From the NCBI RefSeq assembly GCF_014697375.1, contig NZ_JACJRS010000048.1, positions 1 through 41,322 on the forward strand: a DNA stretch of 41,322 nucleotides, in the 5' to 3' direction. The translations under genes were made by a program, and so were the position numbers. Shown here piece by piece: positions 1 through 7,849 of the stretch (the stretch's first letter is position 1; each line of letters opens with the position of its first letter). The DNA is from Phormidium sp. FACHB-1136 (GTDB lineage Bacteria; Cyanobacteriota; Cyanobacteriia; Phormidesmidales; Phormidesmidaceae). The notes under the pieces are model-generated. The model searched no databases and was not told where the DNA came from. It saw only the letters and a program-made list of their open reading frames with translations.

Positions 1-2
1 CT

Positions 3-119
3 GACTTGAACAAAATTGAGAAGTTTTGGGCACGGATCAAGCACTACGTGCGAAAGACCTTGCACCAGTTTGACACCTTGTGGGATGCCCTCGACAATGC
101 CTTCCGCATATTGTCCTAA
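3..119 (+). CDS. IS630-type transposase, C-terminal fragment (cut by window edge)
   Basis: The open frame enters from the left edge and ends in TAA. It reads DLNKIEKFWARIKHYVRK and continues to FRILS at the stop. The D-L-N-x-I-E-x-F-W-A pattern is the conserved block around the last catalytic acidic residue (DDE) of IS630/Tc1-like transposases, followed by the usual basic C-terminal helices. Only about 38 residues are visible, so it cannot be said whether the element is intact outside the window. CTGCT and AGCAG at about 133-162 may mark an element end, but this is weak. Confidence 0.8.
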   Translation, partial: DLNKIEKFWARIKHYVRKTLHQFDTLWDALDNAFRILS

Positions 120-313
120 CCTGCCTGCGGGCTGCTATAAATGCACGCATTAACAGCAGGAACATTCGATTTCAGATGAAGAATTGGCTGCTTTTTTAGC
201 TCCGATTCAGTCTAGTGAAGAGGGACGGTCTTTGCAGAGCCAGATAGTCCCATGAAGCCGTAGCCCCTGCGACGATGCCTCTACCCTAGGCCAGATTTCG
301 GGTATTAAGAAGC
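120..313. other. Spacer with possible gene fragment between IS630 end and purU
   Basis: There is no complete gene here. A short forward frame without a start codon (about 162-254) encodes SDEELAAFLAPIQSSEEG and ends in TGA. It looks like a scrap of a coding sequence interrupted by the transposase insertion. I do not recognise its parent gene. Confidence 0.25.
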
Positions 314-1171
314 TTAACCAAACACCACCGTACGATTGCCATAAACCAAGGTTCGGCTTTGCAAATGCAGACGCACCGCACGGGCCAGCACAATACGCTC
401 CATGTCCTTGCCCTTGCGGATCAGTTCCTTCACGTCGTCGCGGTGGCTAATGCGGACGACATCTTGTTCAATAATGGGGCCTTCGTCCAAATCTGAGGTG
501 ACGTAGTGGGCCGTTGCGCCGATGATTTTCACCCCTCGCTGAAAGGCTCGCTGGTAGGGATTTGCCCCCATAAAGGCGGGCAAAAAAGAATGGTGAATGT
601 TGATGACCCGACCGTAGGCGTTGAGAAAATCCGGCGAGAGCACCTGCATATATTTGGCCAACACCACCAGGTCGATGTTGTACTCCTTCAGCAGCGCTAA
701 TTGTTTTTGTTCCTGCTCCGCCTTGGTGTCCTTGGTGATGGGGAGGTGGTGAAAATCAATCCCGAACTGGTCGGCGATGGGTTTCAGGGTGGCGTGGTTG
801 CTGAGGATCAGGGGAATTTCGGCCCGAAACTCCTTGGCCTGGTGCCGCCACAGCAAATCCAGCAGGCAATGATCCTGATGGCTCACCCAAATCGACAGAC
901 GGGGCACATCATCGGAAAAACTAAGCTGCCAGGTGGCCCCCAGGGGTTGGGCAATGGCGGTAAAGGCGGGGCCGATGATCTCACGGGGCAGGTTGAAGCC
1001 CTCCATCTCCCACTCCAGCCGCGACAAAAACAGCCCCGCCTCCGGGTCGCAGTGCTGGTCGGCGTGGAGAATATTGCCACCATTGGCATAGATAAAGTTA
1101 GCCAGCTTGGCCACCAGCCCCTTTTGGTCGGGGCAAGACACCAGTAAAGTCGCCGTTGGAGAACCCATCAT
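314..1171 (-). CDS. purU: Formyltetrahydrofolate deformylase
   Basis: Hydrolyses 10-formyl-tetrahydrofolate to formate and tetrahydrofolate, balancing the one-carbon pool and supplying formate for purine synthesis. The protein has about 285 residues: an N-terminal ACT domain (TATLLVSCPDQKGLVAKLAN, about 6-80) and a C-terminal formyltransferase domain. The latter shows the YMQVLSP segment, NIHHSFLPAF with the catalytic Asn/His, and TSDLDEGPII with the catalytic Asp. I start it at the ATG at 1171, two bases after the stop of the upstream methyltransferase, because known PurU proteins begin just before the ACT domain. A GTG 24 bases further upstream would overlap the previous gene. The tight spacing suggests cotranscription with the methyltransferase. 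Length and motifs are normal. Confidence 0.93.
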   Translation of the reverse strand: MMGSPTATLLVSCPDQKGLVAKLANFIYANGGNILHADQHCDPEAGLFLSRLEWEMEGFNLPREIIGPAFTAIAQPLGATWQLSFSDDVPRLSIWVSHQDHCLLDLLWRHQAKEFRAEIPLILSNHATLKPIADQFGIDFHHLPITKDTKAEQEQKQLALLKEYNIDLVVLAKYMQVLSPDFLNAYGRVINIHHSFLPAFMGANPYQRAFQRGVKIIGATAHYVTSDLDEGPIIEQDVVRISHRDDVKELIRKGKDMERIVLARAVRLHLQSRTLVYGNRTVVFG

Positions 1172-1173
1172 CG

Positions 1174-1947
1174 TCAGATTGCTGAGACATAACACACGGG
1201 CACCACATCGATGTGCTTTTCACCGGGCATGGCGGGCCGCAGGGGGCACTCCTGGGTGGGCCATTGGCTTCTATCTTCAAACAGAAAAAGCTGATATTTC
1301 TCAGGTAAGGTATCAGACCGGACGGTGTCAACCCTGGGGAAATAGCGCTCATACCGAGCGAAATAGTCGAGCCCTGGGGCTCGAACGTGATAGGCTTCGT
1401 TGGGGTTGGGTTCTGGATATTCGATGGTTTTTTCTGCAACCAGAGGGACTGGCAGCATCGCAATACCGTTGGGTTTGAGAATTCGGCAGATTTCAGAGAT
1501 GGCCTTTTCGTCGTTAGGGATGTGCTCTAACACATGGGATGCAAAGACAAAATCGTAGCGGCCATCCTCAAAAGGCAACTGTTGCAGATCCACCCGATGA
1601 TCCACATCGTTCCGGTCAATATCGGCGCTTTCATACTGGCCAAACCGCTTTGAGAATAGATCCCGAAAGAAGGGCTCTGGCGCAACGTGAAGTATCTTCA
1701 ACTCCGCTGGGTTAAGGGTACGCAGAACCTCCTCAACGACGAGGAACTGGAGTCGGTGCCGCTCTAGGGCGCTACAGTTGGGGCATTGAGCGTGCTTCCT
1801 CAGTCCTGTGGCAGGGGTGAGATCCATGAAGGGGCCGATGTAGCCACAGATGGGGCACTCGTAGGTTGCTTTGCCAAGATTTTTGAGTTTATAGCCGATC
1901 AGAGCAAGCTGGCGTTTGAGTTTACGCGCATGGTGTTTGAGCGTCAT
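1174..1947 (-). CDS. Class I SAM-dependent methyltransferase with N-terminal zinc ribbon
   Basis: About 257 residues. A basic N-terminus leads to a zinc-ribbon-like segment with two Cys pairs (ECPICGY and QCPNCSALERHR). A Methyltransf_11-type core follows: ILHVAPEP, the acidic SADIDRNDVDHRVDL loop that would bind SAM, and FVFASHVLEHIPNDEKAI, in which LEHI is typical of small-molecule or sugar methyltransferases. The substrate cannot be deduced. The ATG at 1947 is chosen because AGGAGA lies just upstream of it. The stop is two bases before purU, so the pair is probably one transcript. This architecture is known next to glycosyltransferases elsewhere, but none is present here. Confidence 0.82.
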   Translation of the reverse strand: MTLKHHARKLKRQLALIGYKLKNLGKATYECPICGYIGPFMDLTPATGLRKHAQCPNCSALERHRLQFLVVEEVLRTLNPAELKILHVAPEPFFRDLFSKRFGQYESADIDRNDVDHRVDLQQLPFEDGRYDFVFASHVLEHIPNDEKAISEICRILKPNGIAMLPVPLVAEKTIEYPEPNPNEAYHVRAPGLDYFARYERYFPRVDTVRSDTLPEKYQLFLFEDRSQWPTQECPLRPAMPGEKHIDVVPVCYVSAI

Positions 1948-2061
1948 GGTTCTCTCCTGAGGTGGTGGCCACAGCATCCCCCTCCGGTGATGGTTAGGGT
2001 ACTGGCTGCTTTAAAGTATGGCGTTTTCGGGAAAAACCGCTGTGCTAGAGGATCAAATTTT

Positions 2062-2250
2062 GACATCCTCCTCGGCCTAAAGGCGCGAGGATTCCCAGTC
2101 TGCCCGCACTAGGCGGACTCCTGATGAGTAGGCAGACAAGCCACCGCCCCGGAATGGGGTCTTACACGGCTTAGCGTCTGCCCATTCGGGTCGGCAAGCC
2201 CTGCCGCCAAAATATTTGCGCTGGCGTTAATGTCTCGGTCGTGTTCCGCC
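2062..2250 (-). ncRNA. Candidate omega (reRNA) guide RNA at the tnpB 3' end
   Basis: In IS605 elements the TnpB guide RNA comes from the 3' end of tnpB and the adjacent right end, with its guide lying just outside the element. Here the 3' part of tnpB and the terminal hairpin at 2070-2090 are in the expected positions. The guide would start at about 2059 and continue leftward into AATTTGATCCTC. The 5' boundary is a guess; this is placed from family knowledge and not from an observed promoter. Confidence 0.35.
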
Positions 2251-3293
2251 CCGCAGTTGAGGCACAACACCGACCGTACCGACAAATCCAACTTGCCCCA
2301 ACGATAGCCACAACATGAACACACCTGGGAGGTGGGTTCCCATCGGCTGATGGTTCGCACCTCCCGGTCGTGGATCAGGTGGGCTTTACCCTCACAGAGG
2401 GTTCTAATTTGCCGCCATCCAGCCCGACTAATGGCCCTGGACAGGGAACGATTCTTCACCATTCCCGCCACGTTCAAATCCTCCAAGACCACCACGCTGT
2501 TTTCCCGCACCAGGCGAGAAGCCAGCTTTTGGTTGAAATCTTGGCGAATGTCGCGCTGTTTAGCTGACCTCCTGGCAATGGCCAGTCGCAACGATTCACG
2601 CCGCTTCGAGCCTTTCATGGCCCTAGCGAGTTTGCGCTTCCCTTTGCGAATGTGCTTGTCCAGTTGTTGGGTATCCGGGGCTTTGATTTTCTCCCCGGTA
2701 CTGAGGGTGGCTAAGGTTTCAAGGCCCAAGTCCACGCCGACCCCTTGGTTTTTGGGTTCGACGGTGATGGGCTCCACCTCCACCACAAAGCTCAGGAAAT
2801 ACCGTCCTGCACAATCCTTGATCACCGTGACTGAACTAGGTTCAGAGGGTAGCGGCCTCGACCACTTGGTTTTGATCTCCCCAATCTTGGCCAGGTAAAC
2901 CTTGGCCTCTTTGAGGGAAAATCCACCACGGGTAAAGCGGGCCGACTGCTGATTGAGTTTCTTCTTGAACCGAGGAAACCCAACCCGTGGCCCTTTCCGC
3001 TTGCCTTTACGGGAATCAAAGAAGTTTTTGAACGCCGTTCCCAAGTCCTGGATCGACTGCTGCAACGGAATATTGCTGACCTCAGCCAACCATTCCCGCT
3101 CATCAGTCTGCTTGGCTTGGGTGATACAGATTTTCTGCAACTCAGCACTGCTCGGCCATTTCTCACCTTCCGGTGTTGATTTGACCAAGCCCAGGGCATC
3201 ATTCCACACCACCCGACAACACCCAAAGAGCTTAGCCAGCCCTAGGCGTTGTTGGTCGGTGGGGTAGATTCTGTACTGATAACGTGCTTTCAT
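2109..3293 (-). CDS. tnpB: TnpB, RNA-guided endonuclease of the IS605 element
   Basis: About 394 residues from MKARYQYRIYPT, the usual TnpB beginning; a frame extension of nine codons upstream is unlikely. The RuvC-like active site is complete: D188 in GVDLGLETLA, E271 in VVLEDLNVAGM and D354 in HDRDINASANIL. The zinc finger is present (C325/C328 and C344/C347). TnpB cuts DNA matching the guide RNA next to a short motif that equals the element's left-flank cleavage site, which helps the transposon persist after excision. The intact catalytic triad and full length suggest a functional nuclease. Confidence 0.93.
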   Translation of the reverse strand: MKARYQYRIYPTDQQRLGLAKLFGCCRVVWNDALGLVKSTPEGEKWPSSAELQKICITQAKQTDEREWLAEVSNIPLQQSIQDLGTAFKNFFDSRKGKRKGPRVGFPRFKKKLNQQSARFTRGGFSLKEAKVYLAKIGEIKTKWSRPLPSEPSSVTVIKDCAGRYFLSFVVEVEPITVEPKNQGVGVDLGLETLATLSTGEKIKAPDTQQLDKHIRKGKRKLARAMKGSKRRESLRLAIARRSAKQRDIRQDFNQKLASRLVRENSVVVLEDLNVAGMVKNRSLSRAISRAGWRQIRTLCEGKAHLIHDREVRTISRWEPTSQVCSCCGYRWGKLDLSVRSVLCLNCGAEHDRDINASANILAAGLADPNGQTLSRVRPHSGAVACLPTHQESA

Positions 3294-3327
3294 GGTCTTA
3301 TTATAAGTTGGTCGTACCATTAAAACA

Positions 3328-3723
3328 ATGGCCTATCGCCGGGAGAATCACAGCGTTTCAGATCTCAAGGCCCACCTGATCTTTGTGACCAAGTATCGGC
3401 AGAAGGTGCTGAGTGCCGAAGGGCTGAAGGTAATTGAGTCCGCATGTAAAGCCGTGGCCCTGAAGATGGATTTTCAGATCCTTGAGTTCAACGGTGAAGC
3501 CGACCATGTTCATCTGCTGGTGGAATATCCACCCAAGCTCTCCATTTCCCAGATCGTGAATGCCTTGAAGGGAGTTTCAAGTCGTCGGTATGGCCAATCT
3601 GGGCTGCCCAAGCCCAAGGGCAAGGCCGCTCTCTGGACACCCGCACACTTCTCGGCCTCGGTCGGCGGCGCACCGATAGAGGTTTTGAAGCGCTACATCC
3701 AAGACCAGGAAAAGCCGCCCTAA
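3328..3723 (+). CDS. tnpA: TnpA, Y1 HUH transposase of the IS605 element
   Basis: 131 residues, normal for the family. The HUH metal-binding motif is ADHVHLLVEYPP (H60 and H62), and the nucleophilic tyrosine is Y123 in APIEVLKRYIQDQ. It cleaves and rejoins single-stranded DNA at the subterminal hairpins during replication. The frame is open from ATG to a TAA lying inside the 3715-3731 hairpin, so no inactivating mutation is visible. It is divergent from tnpB with about 34 bases between starts. Confidence 0.93.
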   Translation: MAYRRENHSVSDLKAHLIFVTKYRQKVLSAEGLKVIESACKAVALKMDFQILEFNGEADHVHLLVEYPPKLSISQIVNALKGVSSRRYGQSGLPKPKGKAALWTPAHFSASVGGAPIEVLKRYIQDQEKPP

Positions 3724-3853
3724 AAGGGCGGGGCTTGTATCCCATTAGTTTTGGTCACGCGATTCCTCCATGGTATTGTGCTGGAGGGCTAAAACCCATG
3801 CCCCCTTTATCGCAACCTGTTTAGCAGAGACCCCTTGCATGTTGCCTAGGCAG

Positions 3854-4468
3854 CTAATTTCCTTCTTCATCAGACGGCTCCAAAATTTCCCCGTCTACAG
3901 GCATTTTCCATTCCTCCAGGGGCCGATTGATGCCGTTGGCCACATCGCGAGTCACCACTAACCCTTCGTATTCGTCGGTGGGATTTTCCGGGGGCCAAGG
4001 TTCCGCCGGATCGACCATGGCGTAGTTGGCGTTGCCGCTAAAGTCTGGCCCGCCCAGAATCAAAACGTGCTCGGTGCCATCCTGCAAGGTCACGGTCACT
4101 TTACCCTGGGGTTGATCTAGGCCAAAATCCTGAATCTGATCCGCCGCCATCGTCACCCGTTGCAGGGGCGCGTCGGTATTCAATCGGCTCAGCAAAAAGG
4201 CCACTGCCCCCGGTTCCGCGACGAGGTTTTCTGGGGTCGTCATCTGCCAATTGCCCTCGCCATCGCCCTCAAAGGATAGGGTTTCGCCGTCCCGTTCCAC
4301 CGTCACCGTCGCCACATCGGTTTCGGCAAAAGTAAACACTGGCCCCACCCCATCGCTCACCGTGGCACTTTCGGGGGCACGGCTCTGGCGCAATTCGCCC
4401 ATCAACACCCCCGCCCCCAACAACAGGGCCACCCCCACCAACGCCACCGTCCCGCGCTTCAGTTTCAT
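3854..4468 (-). CDS. DUF4340 domain protein, membrane-anchored
   Basis: 204 residues. It begins MKLKRGTVALVGVALLLGAG, a single N-terminal membrane anchor, followed by a soluble region with repeated beta-type segments (TFAETDVATVTVERDGETLS, GNWQMTTPENLVAEPGAVAF, FGLDQPQGKVTVTL). This matches the cyanobacterial DUF4340 layout, whose function is unknown; relatives in other bacteria sit with gliding or ABC transport genes. The acidic C-terminus (EPSDEEGN) is not diagnostic. The gene is complete and lies next to the IS605 element, which did not disrupt it. Confidence 0.75.
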   Translation of the reverse strand: MKLKRGTVALVGVALLLGAGVLMGELRQSRAPESATVSDGVGPVFTFAETDVATVTVERDGETLSFEGDGEGNWQMTTPENLVAEPGAVAFLLSRLNTDAPLQRVTMAADQIQDFGLDQPQGKVTVTLQDGTEHVLILGGPDFSGNANYAMVDPAEPWPPENPTDEYEGLVVTRDVANGINRPLEEWKMPVDGEILEPSDEEGN

Positions 4469-4841
4469 GGCTTACCCAAACTCCTTCACCGCATCTCACC
4501 TGATCCGTCAGAACCCAGGATCCGTAGATCGTAAACACTCCTGTTGGCCTTGACTTTGCCCTCTCCCCAAACCCCTCTCCCAAACCTGGGAGAGGGGCTT
4601 TGACTGACTCCGGCCCCCCCTTCTCCTACAATTGGAAGAAGGGGCTGGGGGATAAGGGCCAATCTGGAATTTCTGATTTCCTAGGGATCACAACGCACCG
4701 AGGATCAATCTTAGCGGTTGTCAGGGGCCGATGACGTTCACGGCCAAGGGAGATTCAAGGAGTCGTAGGGAAAACAGCACCAAGATGAGGCTTTACCCAT
4801 GCAAAGCCATAATCCGCCAGAAATAGGCGAGACTCCCAGCC
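4469..4841. other. Gene-free stretch with hairpin repeats
   Basis: 373 bases without a supported gene. It holds the CT-rich/GA-rich hairpin repeat at 4572-4597, a second weaker inverted repeat downstream (CCCCTTCT with AGAAGGGG, about 4617-4642), and a small inverted repeat GGCTTT/AAAGCC at 4789-4808 just past the parA stop. No convincing promoter was seen. Confidence 0.6.
4572..4597. repeat. CT/GA-rich hairpin repeat, copy 1
   Basis: Perfect 11-bp arms CCCCTCTCCCA and TGGGAGAGGGG with a 4-base loop. Related copies lie at 7781-7804 and 25361-25384, all intergenic. This kind of element is dispersed in many cyanobacterial genomes; its role is unknown. Confidence 0.8.
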
Positions 4842-5444
4842 CTACCCCCCAAACTTCAGCAGCAATTCCTGGCCAATGGTGACGTAGTCGTACCAAGCTT
4901 CCGCCGCCTTAGCGACCTTCACCGCAGACACCACCTGCCCCTGTTGTGCCGCCTTTTGGTAGGCCGCATAGCGTCGAATGCTGTGGTCAAACTGGCGGGG
5001 CTGAATCGACTCCAGCAGGGGCCGTAGGGCGGCGGCAATGCGGCGGCTGGGGGGCATCATGGTCAGCAGCACGCGATAGTTTTGAATTGCCAAGGGTTCT
5101 AGATAGGCCACCATCAGGGCCAGCACATCCAAGGACAACACATCGGGCGTGGTGGGCAGCACCAAAACATCGCAAGCCTCCGCCAGCATCGCCAAATCCT
5201 CCGGGTCGGGTCGGGCTGGGGTGTCAATTACCACATGGCCTTCGTCGGGCAGATAATCCCCCGCCTGCCATTCGTCCGTCACCGCAAAGGGCAGCGTTCC
5301 CCGGTTGGCCCAGGCCAAGGCAGAACGGTTGGGGTCGGCGTCGATCAGTAAGGTTTCGGCATCGTTCTGCAAAAAAGCCGCCAGGTGAATGGCTGTGGTG
5401 GTTTTGCCGACACCGCCTTTGAAGCTGGCTACGGTGATGATCAT
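4842..5444 (-). CDS. ParA/MinD-family ATPase (orphan)
   Basis: 200 residues from ATG at 5444. The N-terminus MIITVASFKGGVGKTT is the deviant Walker A (KGGVGKTT, residues 9-16), followed by LLIDADPNRSALAW (Walker A') and HVVIDTPARPD (Walker B region). ParA-type ATPases use ATP-dependent dimerisation to place DNA or protein complexes. No ParB gene or parS-like site lies nearby, so it is more likely a chromosomal positioning factor than part of a plasmid partition pair. A long in-frame extension upstream is Pro/Ser-rich and crosses a small tandem repeat, so it is not coding. The gene is divergent from tsaE. Confidence 0.85.
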   Translation of the reverse strand: MIITVASFKGGVGKTTTAIHLAAFLQNDAETLLIDADPNRSALAWANRGTLPFAVTDEWQAGDYLPDEGHVVIDTPARPDPEDLAMLAEACDVLVLPTTPDVLSLDVLALMVAYLEPLAIQNYRVLLTMMPPSRRIAAALRPLLESIQPRQFDHSIRRYAAYQKAAQQGQVVSAVKVAKAAEAWYDYVTIGQELLLKFGG

Positions 5445-5452
5445 GGGGGTTA

Positions 5453-5478
5453 GGGAGTCGGGAGTCGGGAGTCGGGAC
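5453..5478. repeat. GGGAGTC short tandem repeat
   Basis: Three exact copies of GGGAGTC plus GGGAC in a row, directly upstream of the parA start in the parA/tsaE divergent spacer. Such low-complexity runs are frequent in cyanobacterial spacers; a regulatory role is not shown. Confidence 0.8.
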
Positions 5479-5592
5479 GGTTTGGTTGGTTCTGTTGTAG
5501 ATCGGGGTGGTGGATTTGGAGCGTTCTGGATATAAATCGAGATCGCTAGCGGTATCGCTGATAAAGTCCTAGGGGATGGATGGTTGAACGGG

Positions 5593-6093
5593 ATGGATGA
5601 TGCAGTGATGGAACTGGAGTTGCCCAATGCGGCGGCGACCCAACGACTGGGAGAGGGGCTAGGGCGGGTGCTGCCAGCGGGGACGATTTTGCTGCTGTCG
5701 GGGGATTTGGGCAGCGGCAAAACGACACTGATTCAAGGCTTGGGGCTGGGTTTGGGGATTGCTGATCCGATCAGCAGTCCGACGTTTACCCTGGTGAATG
5801 AGTACCCGGAAGGCAGAGTACCCTTGTACCATATTGACCTATATCGGCTCGATGGTGAAGAGGTGACGGATCTTTATCTCGAAGCCTATTGGGATGAGCA
5901 AGAAACCGTCCCCGGCATCGTGGCCATTGAATGGGCCGAGCGGTTGGCGAATCTTCCGGCCCAAGCGCTTTGCCTTGCCTTTGCCTATGCGGACAACGGG
6001 GGCCGAAACGTCACCCTATCCAGCCAAGATTCTGTCCATCGCGATTTGTTGGAGAACCTGCTAAACCATGACCTACTGGTTGATGAAGTCTGA
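5593..6093 (+). CDS. tsaE: tRNA threonylcarbamoyladenosine synthesis ATPase TsaE
   Basis: About 166 residues. P-loop LLLSGDLGSGKTTLIQGL, then SSPTFTLVNEYPEG, LYHIDLYRLDG and VAIEWAERL, the canonical block order of TsaE (YjeE). The protein works with TsaB and TsaD to complete t6A37 on ANN-decoding tRNAs. The ATG at 5593 is chosen; a TTG three codons earlier and an ATG at 5608 are alternatives. The 3' end overlaps the EVE-domain gene by 26 bases, so the two are probably cotranscribed. tsaB and tsaD are not in the window. Confidence 0.92.
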   Translation: MDDAVMELELPNAAATQRLGEGLGRVLPAGTILLLSGDLGSGKTTLIQGLGLGLGIADPISSPTFTLVNEYPEGRVPLYHIDLYRLDGEEVTDLYLEAYWDEQETVPGIVAIEWAERLANLPAQALCLAFAYADNGGRNVTLSSQDSVHRDLLENLLNHDLLVDEV

Positions 6094-6526
6094 ACCCGAT
6101 GTCTACGGCATCCACGATCTGGCCCGTGACCAAACGGAACTGTGGGACGGCGTGCGCAACTACCAGGCCCGCAATTTTCTCACCAGGATGGCGGTGGGGG
6201 ATTTGGCCTTTTTCTACCACTCCAACACCAAGCCACCGGGCATTGTGGGGCTGGCCAAAATCGTGGAGGCCAACGTGGTCGATCCCACCCAGTTCGACCC
6301 GGCCCACACGTATTACGACCCCAAATCTTCGCCCGAAAAGCCCCGCTGGCGTACCGTTGTTGTGGGTTATGTCGAAACCTTTGCCACCGGGATCACCCTC
6401 GACCAACTGAAGGACACCTTTGCCCCAGAAGACCTCTGGGTAGTGCGACGGGGTAATCGGCTATCGGTGATGCCCGTAGCCGATGCGGTGGCGGAGCGGA
6501 TTCTGGCCATGGCCCGATCTGCCTAA
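6068..6526 (+). CDS. EVE domain protein (THYN1-like)
   Basis: 152 residues spanning one EVE domain: MTYWLMKSEPDVYGIHDL at the start, WDGVRNYQARNFL, VGDLAFFYHSN and PPGIVGLAKIV. EVE domains have a PUA/YTH-like fold and are thought to read modified bases in DNA or RNA. The first codons lie inside the end of tsaE in another frame, giving a 26-base overlap. Pairing with a tRNA-modification gene is consistent with a nucleic-acid role but does not prove it. Confidence 0.9.
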   Translation: MTYWLMKSEPDVYGIHDLARDQTELWDGVRNYQARNFLTRMAVGDLAFFYHSNTKPPGIVGLAKIVEANVVDPTQFDPAHTYYDPKSSPEKPRWRTVVVGYVETFATGITLDQLKDTFAPEDLWVVRRGNRLSVMPVADAVAERILAMARSA

Positions 6527-6846
6527 CCTCAGTCCTGTATGGACAGGCTATCTCCCCATGCTTCCTCCTAATCTAGGGTGGGCCTAGACAGGGGCAATGG
6601 TTAAGGCAATCTAAAGATTTCTGAGGACTCCCATGTTCCTTGGCATGGTTCTTTTGTCCTGCTATGCCTGCTTGACCAAGGCTCTCGCCCGTTTCCCATC
6701 CCCCCTTGAACCGCCCTTCAAGACCTTGCGGGAAGTCCTGGCTAGAATTGCTTTAAAAGACAGTTCATGTGATATTAAGCACATCGCCCACGGATAGCGC
6801 CCTGCCATAATAGCGCTAGCTTCAGGGCTACATCGAGGCTCTCGGT
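6527..6846. other. Gene-free stretch upstream of the 94-aa gene
   Basis: 320 bases with no supported gene. I see only a short imperfect inverted repeat CCATGTTCCTTGGCATGG near 6633-6650 and AT-richer sequence around 6740-6815 that could hold a promoter for the next gene. Nothing more specific can be supported. Confidence 0.5.
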
Positions 6847-7131
6847 ATGATGTGGGCTAATTTATCCCAGGTAGAACGTGTTACCTATCTAGAAGCCATC
6901 GTGCGCCAAGCGCTCCAGTCCAAGGCGTTGTTGGCGGAGATGGCCGACGCGCTCTATGCCCTCAGCCAGCGCCCCGATCTCTCCGTGGAGGAACAGCGCC
7001 TTCTCCACATCCTCAACGATGCCATCACCCACGAGGAAATCTTGCCAACGCCAGCCCCAACCGCCTCTGGGGAGCCGATCCTGAACCGCGCCCCTCAGTC
7101 CCAGACCGTTCACCCTGGCCATAGCGCCTAG
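6847..7131 (+). CDS. Small conserved-looking helical protein, unknown function
   Basis: 94 residues. The first 60 are predicted to be helical and regularly charged (LSQVERVTYLEAIVRQALQS, then LLAEMADALYALSQRPDLSV and EEQRLLHILNDAI). The last 30 are Pro/Ser/Thr-rich and likely disordered. There are no motifs I recognise, no signal peptide and no membrane segment. Codon use looks like the neighbouring genes. It may be a lineage-specific cyanobacterial protein. The start could be either of two adjacent ATG codons. Confidence 0.55.
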   Translation: MMWANLSQVERVTYLEAIVRQALQSKALLAEMADALYALSQRPDLSVEEQRLLHILNDAITHEEILPTPAPTASGEPILNRAPQSQTVHPGHSA

Positions 7132-7280
7132 GGGCTACTTCGGCCCTGCTCGGCTCCTCTAGAAGCGATTCTGGGACTGGCCATCGGCCCTAAGGGTTGG
7201 GATAAGCTAGGGTGTGCTGTCCAGGTTGGCCGTTTAGGGGGCAAGGCTGGGGCGCGTCAAGCTTTTCCGTGGCCTAAATT

Positions 7281-7718
7281 ATGCGCCTGCCCGACGAACC
7301 AGAATCCTCTCCCCAGATCAACATCGTGCCGATGATTGATGTGGTGTTTGCGGTGCTGACGTTTTTCCTGATTTCGAGCCTGTACCTCAGTCGCAACGAG
7401 GGGCTAACGGTGTCGCTACCGGGGGCACAGACGGGCACAGTCCAGCCCCAACTGTCCATTGTGGTGACGGTGGCGGCCAGTGGTGCCTTGGCGGTGGGGG
7501 GGCAAGCCGTCAGCGATGACCAACTGCTAGGGGTGGTTCAAACTCAATTACCCGCAACCGTTGGCAACGTGGTGATTATCCAAGCCGATCAAGCCGTACC
7601 TCACGGGCGGGTGGTGGCGGTGATGGATCAACTCAGAACCCTAGAAGGCGTGCAGCTCGCCATTGCCACCCAGCCGCCCCTTGAGGGGAATGCACCAGAG
7701 GCCCCGAATCCTCAGTAA
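7281..7718 (+). CDS. exbD: ExbD/TolR-family protein (orphan)
   Basis: 145 residues. A short N-terminus leads to INIVPMIDVVFAVLTFFLIS, the single membrane helix with the conserved Asp that carries protons in ExbD/TolR/MotB-type stators. A periplasmic domain follows (VSLPGAQTG, LSIVVTVAASGAL, DQAVPHGRVVAVMDQL). ExbD works with ExbB, and usually TonB, to drive outer-membrane uptake. Neither partner gene is adjacent, so the stator partner must be encoded elsewhere. The C-terminus ends in a Pro-rich tail. Confidence 0.88.
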   Translation: MRLPDEPESSPQINIVPMIDVVFAVLTFFLISSLYLSRNEGLTVSLPGAQTGTVQPQLSIVVTVAASGALAVGGQAVSDDQLLGVVQTQLPATVGNVVIIQADQAVPHGRVVAVMDQLRTLEGVQLAIATQPPLEGNAPEAPNPQ

Positions 7719-7780
7719 TGGGCGTTCGCAATCCTAAAATAGAGGTTCTTGTCGGTTGGGGAGTTTGCCCTCACCCCCAG

Positions 7781-7804
7781 CCCCTCTCCCAGGGAGGAGA
7801 GGGG
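7781..7804. repeat. CT/GA-rich hairpin repeat, copy 2
   Basis: Arms CCCCTCTCC and GGAGAGGGG with a 6-base loop, between exbD and trhO. Same family as 4572-4597. Confidence 0.8.
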
Positions 7805-7849
7805 GGCCGGAAGTAGTCTTCAAAGTTCCTCTCACACCGTCTCTTCCCC

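Larger units (their letters stand above)
2060..3750. mobile_element. IS200/IS605-family element (IS605-like, divergent tnpA and tnpB)
   Basis: A complete-looking single-strand transposon. tnpB runs left and tnpA runs right from a shared AT-rich start region near 3294-3327. The end beyond tnpB has an imperfect hairpin at 2070-2090 (CCTCG/CGAGG outside, GCCT/AGGC inside) followed outward by the typical TGACATCC end. The end beyond tnpA has a perfect hairpin at 3715-3731 (CCGCCCT/AGGGCGG, loop AAA) that contains the tnpA stop, then GGCTTGTATCCC. IS605 elements have subterminal hairpins rather than terminal inverted repeats and make no target duplication. Exact borders are uncertain by about 10 bases. 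The element sits between the methyltransferase gene and the DUF4340 gene. Confidence 0.85.

Noticed and set aside
4842-5444. Plasmid partition locus
   Set aside because: ParA is present but neither ParB nor centromere-like repeats are; surroundings are chromosomal housekeeping genes.
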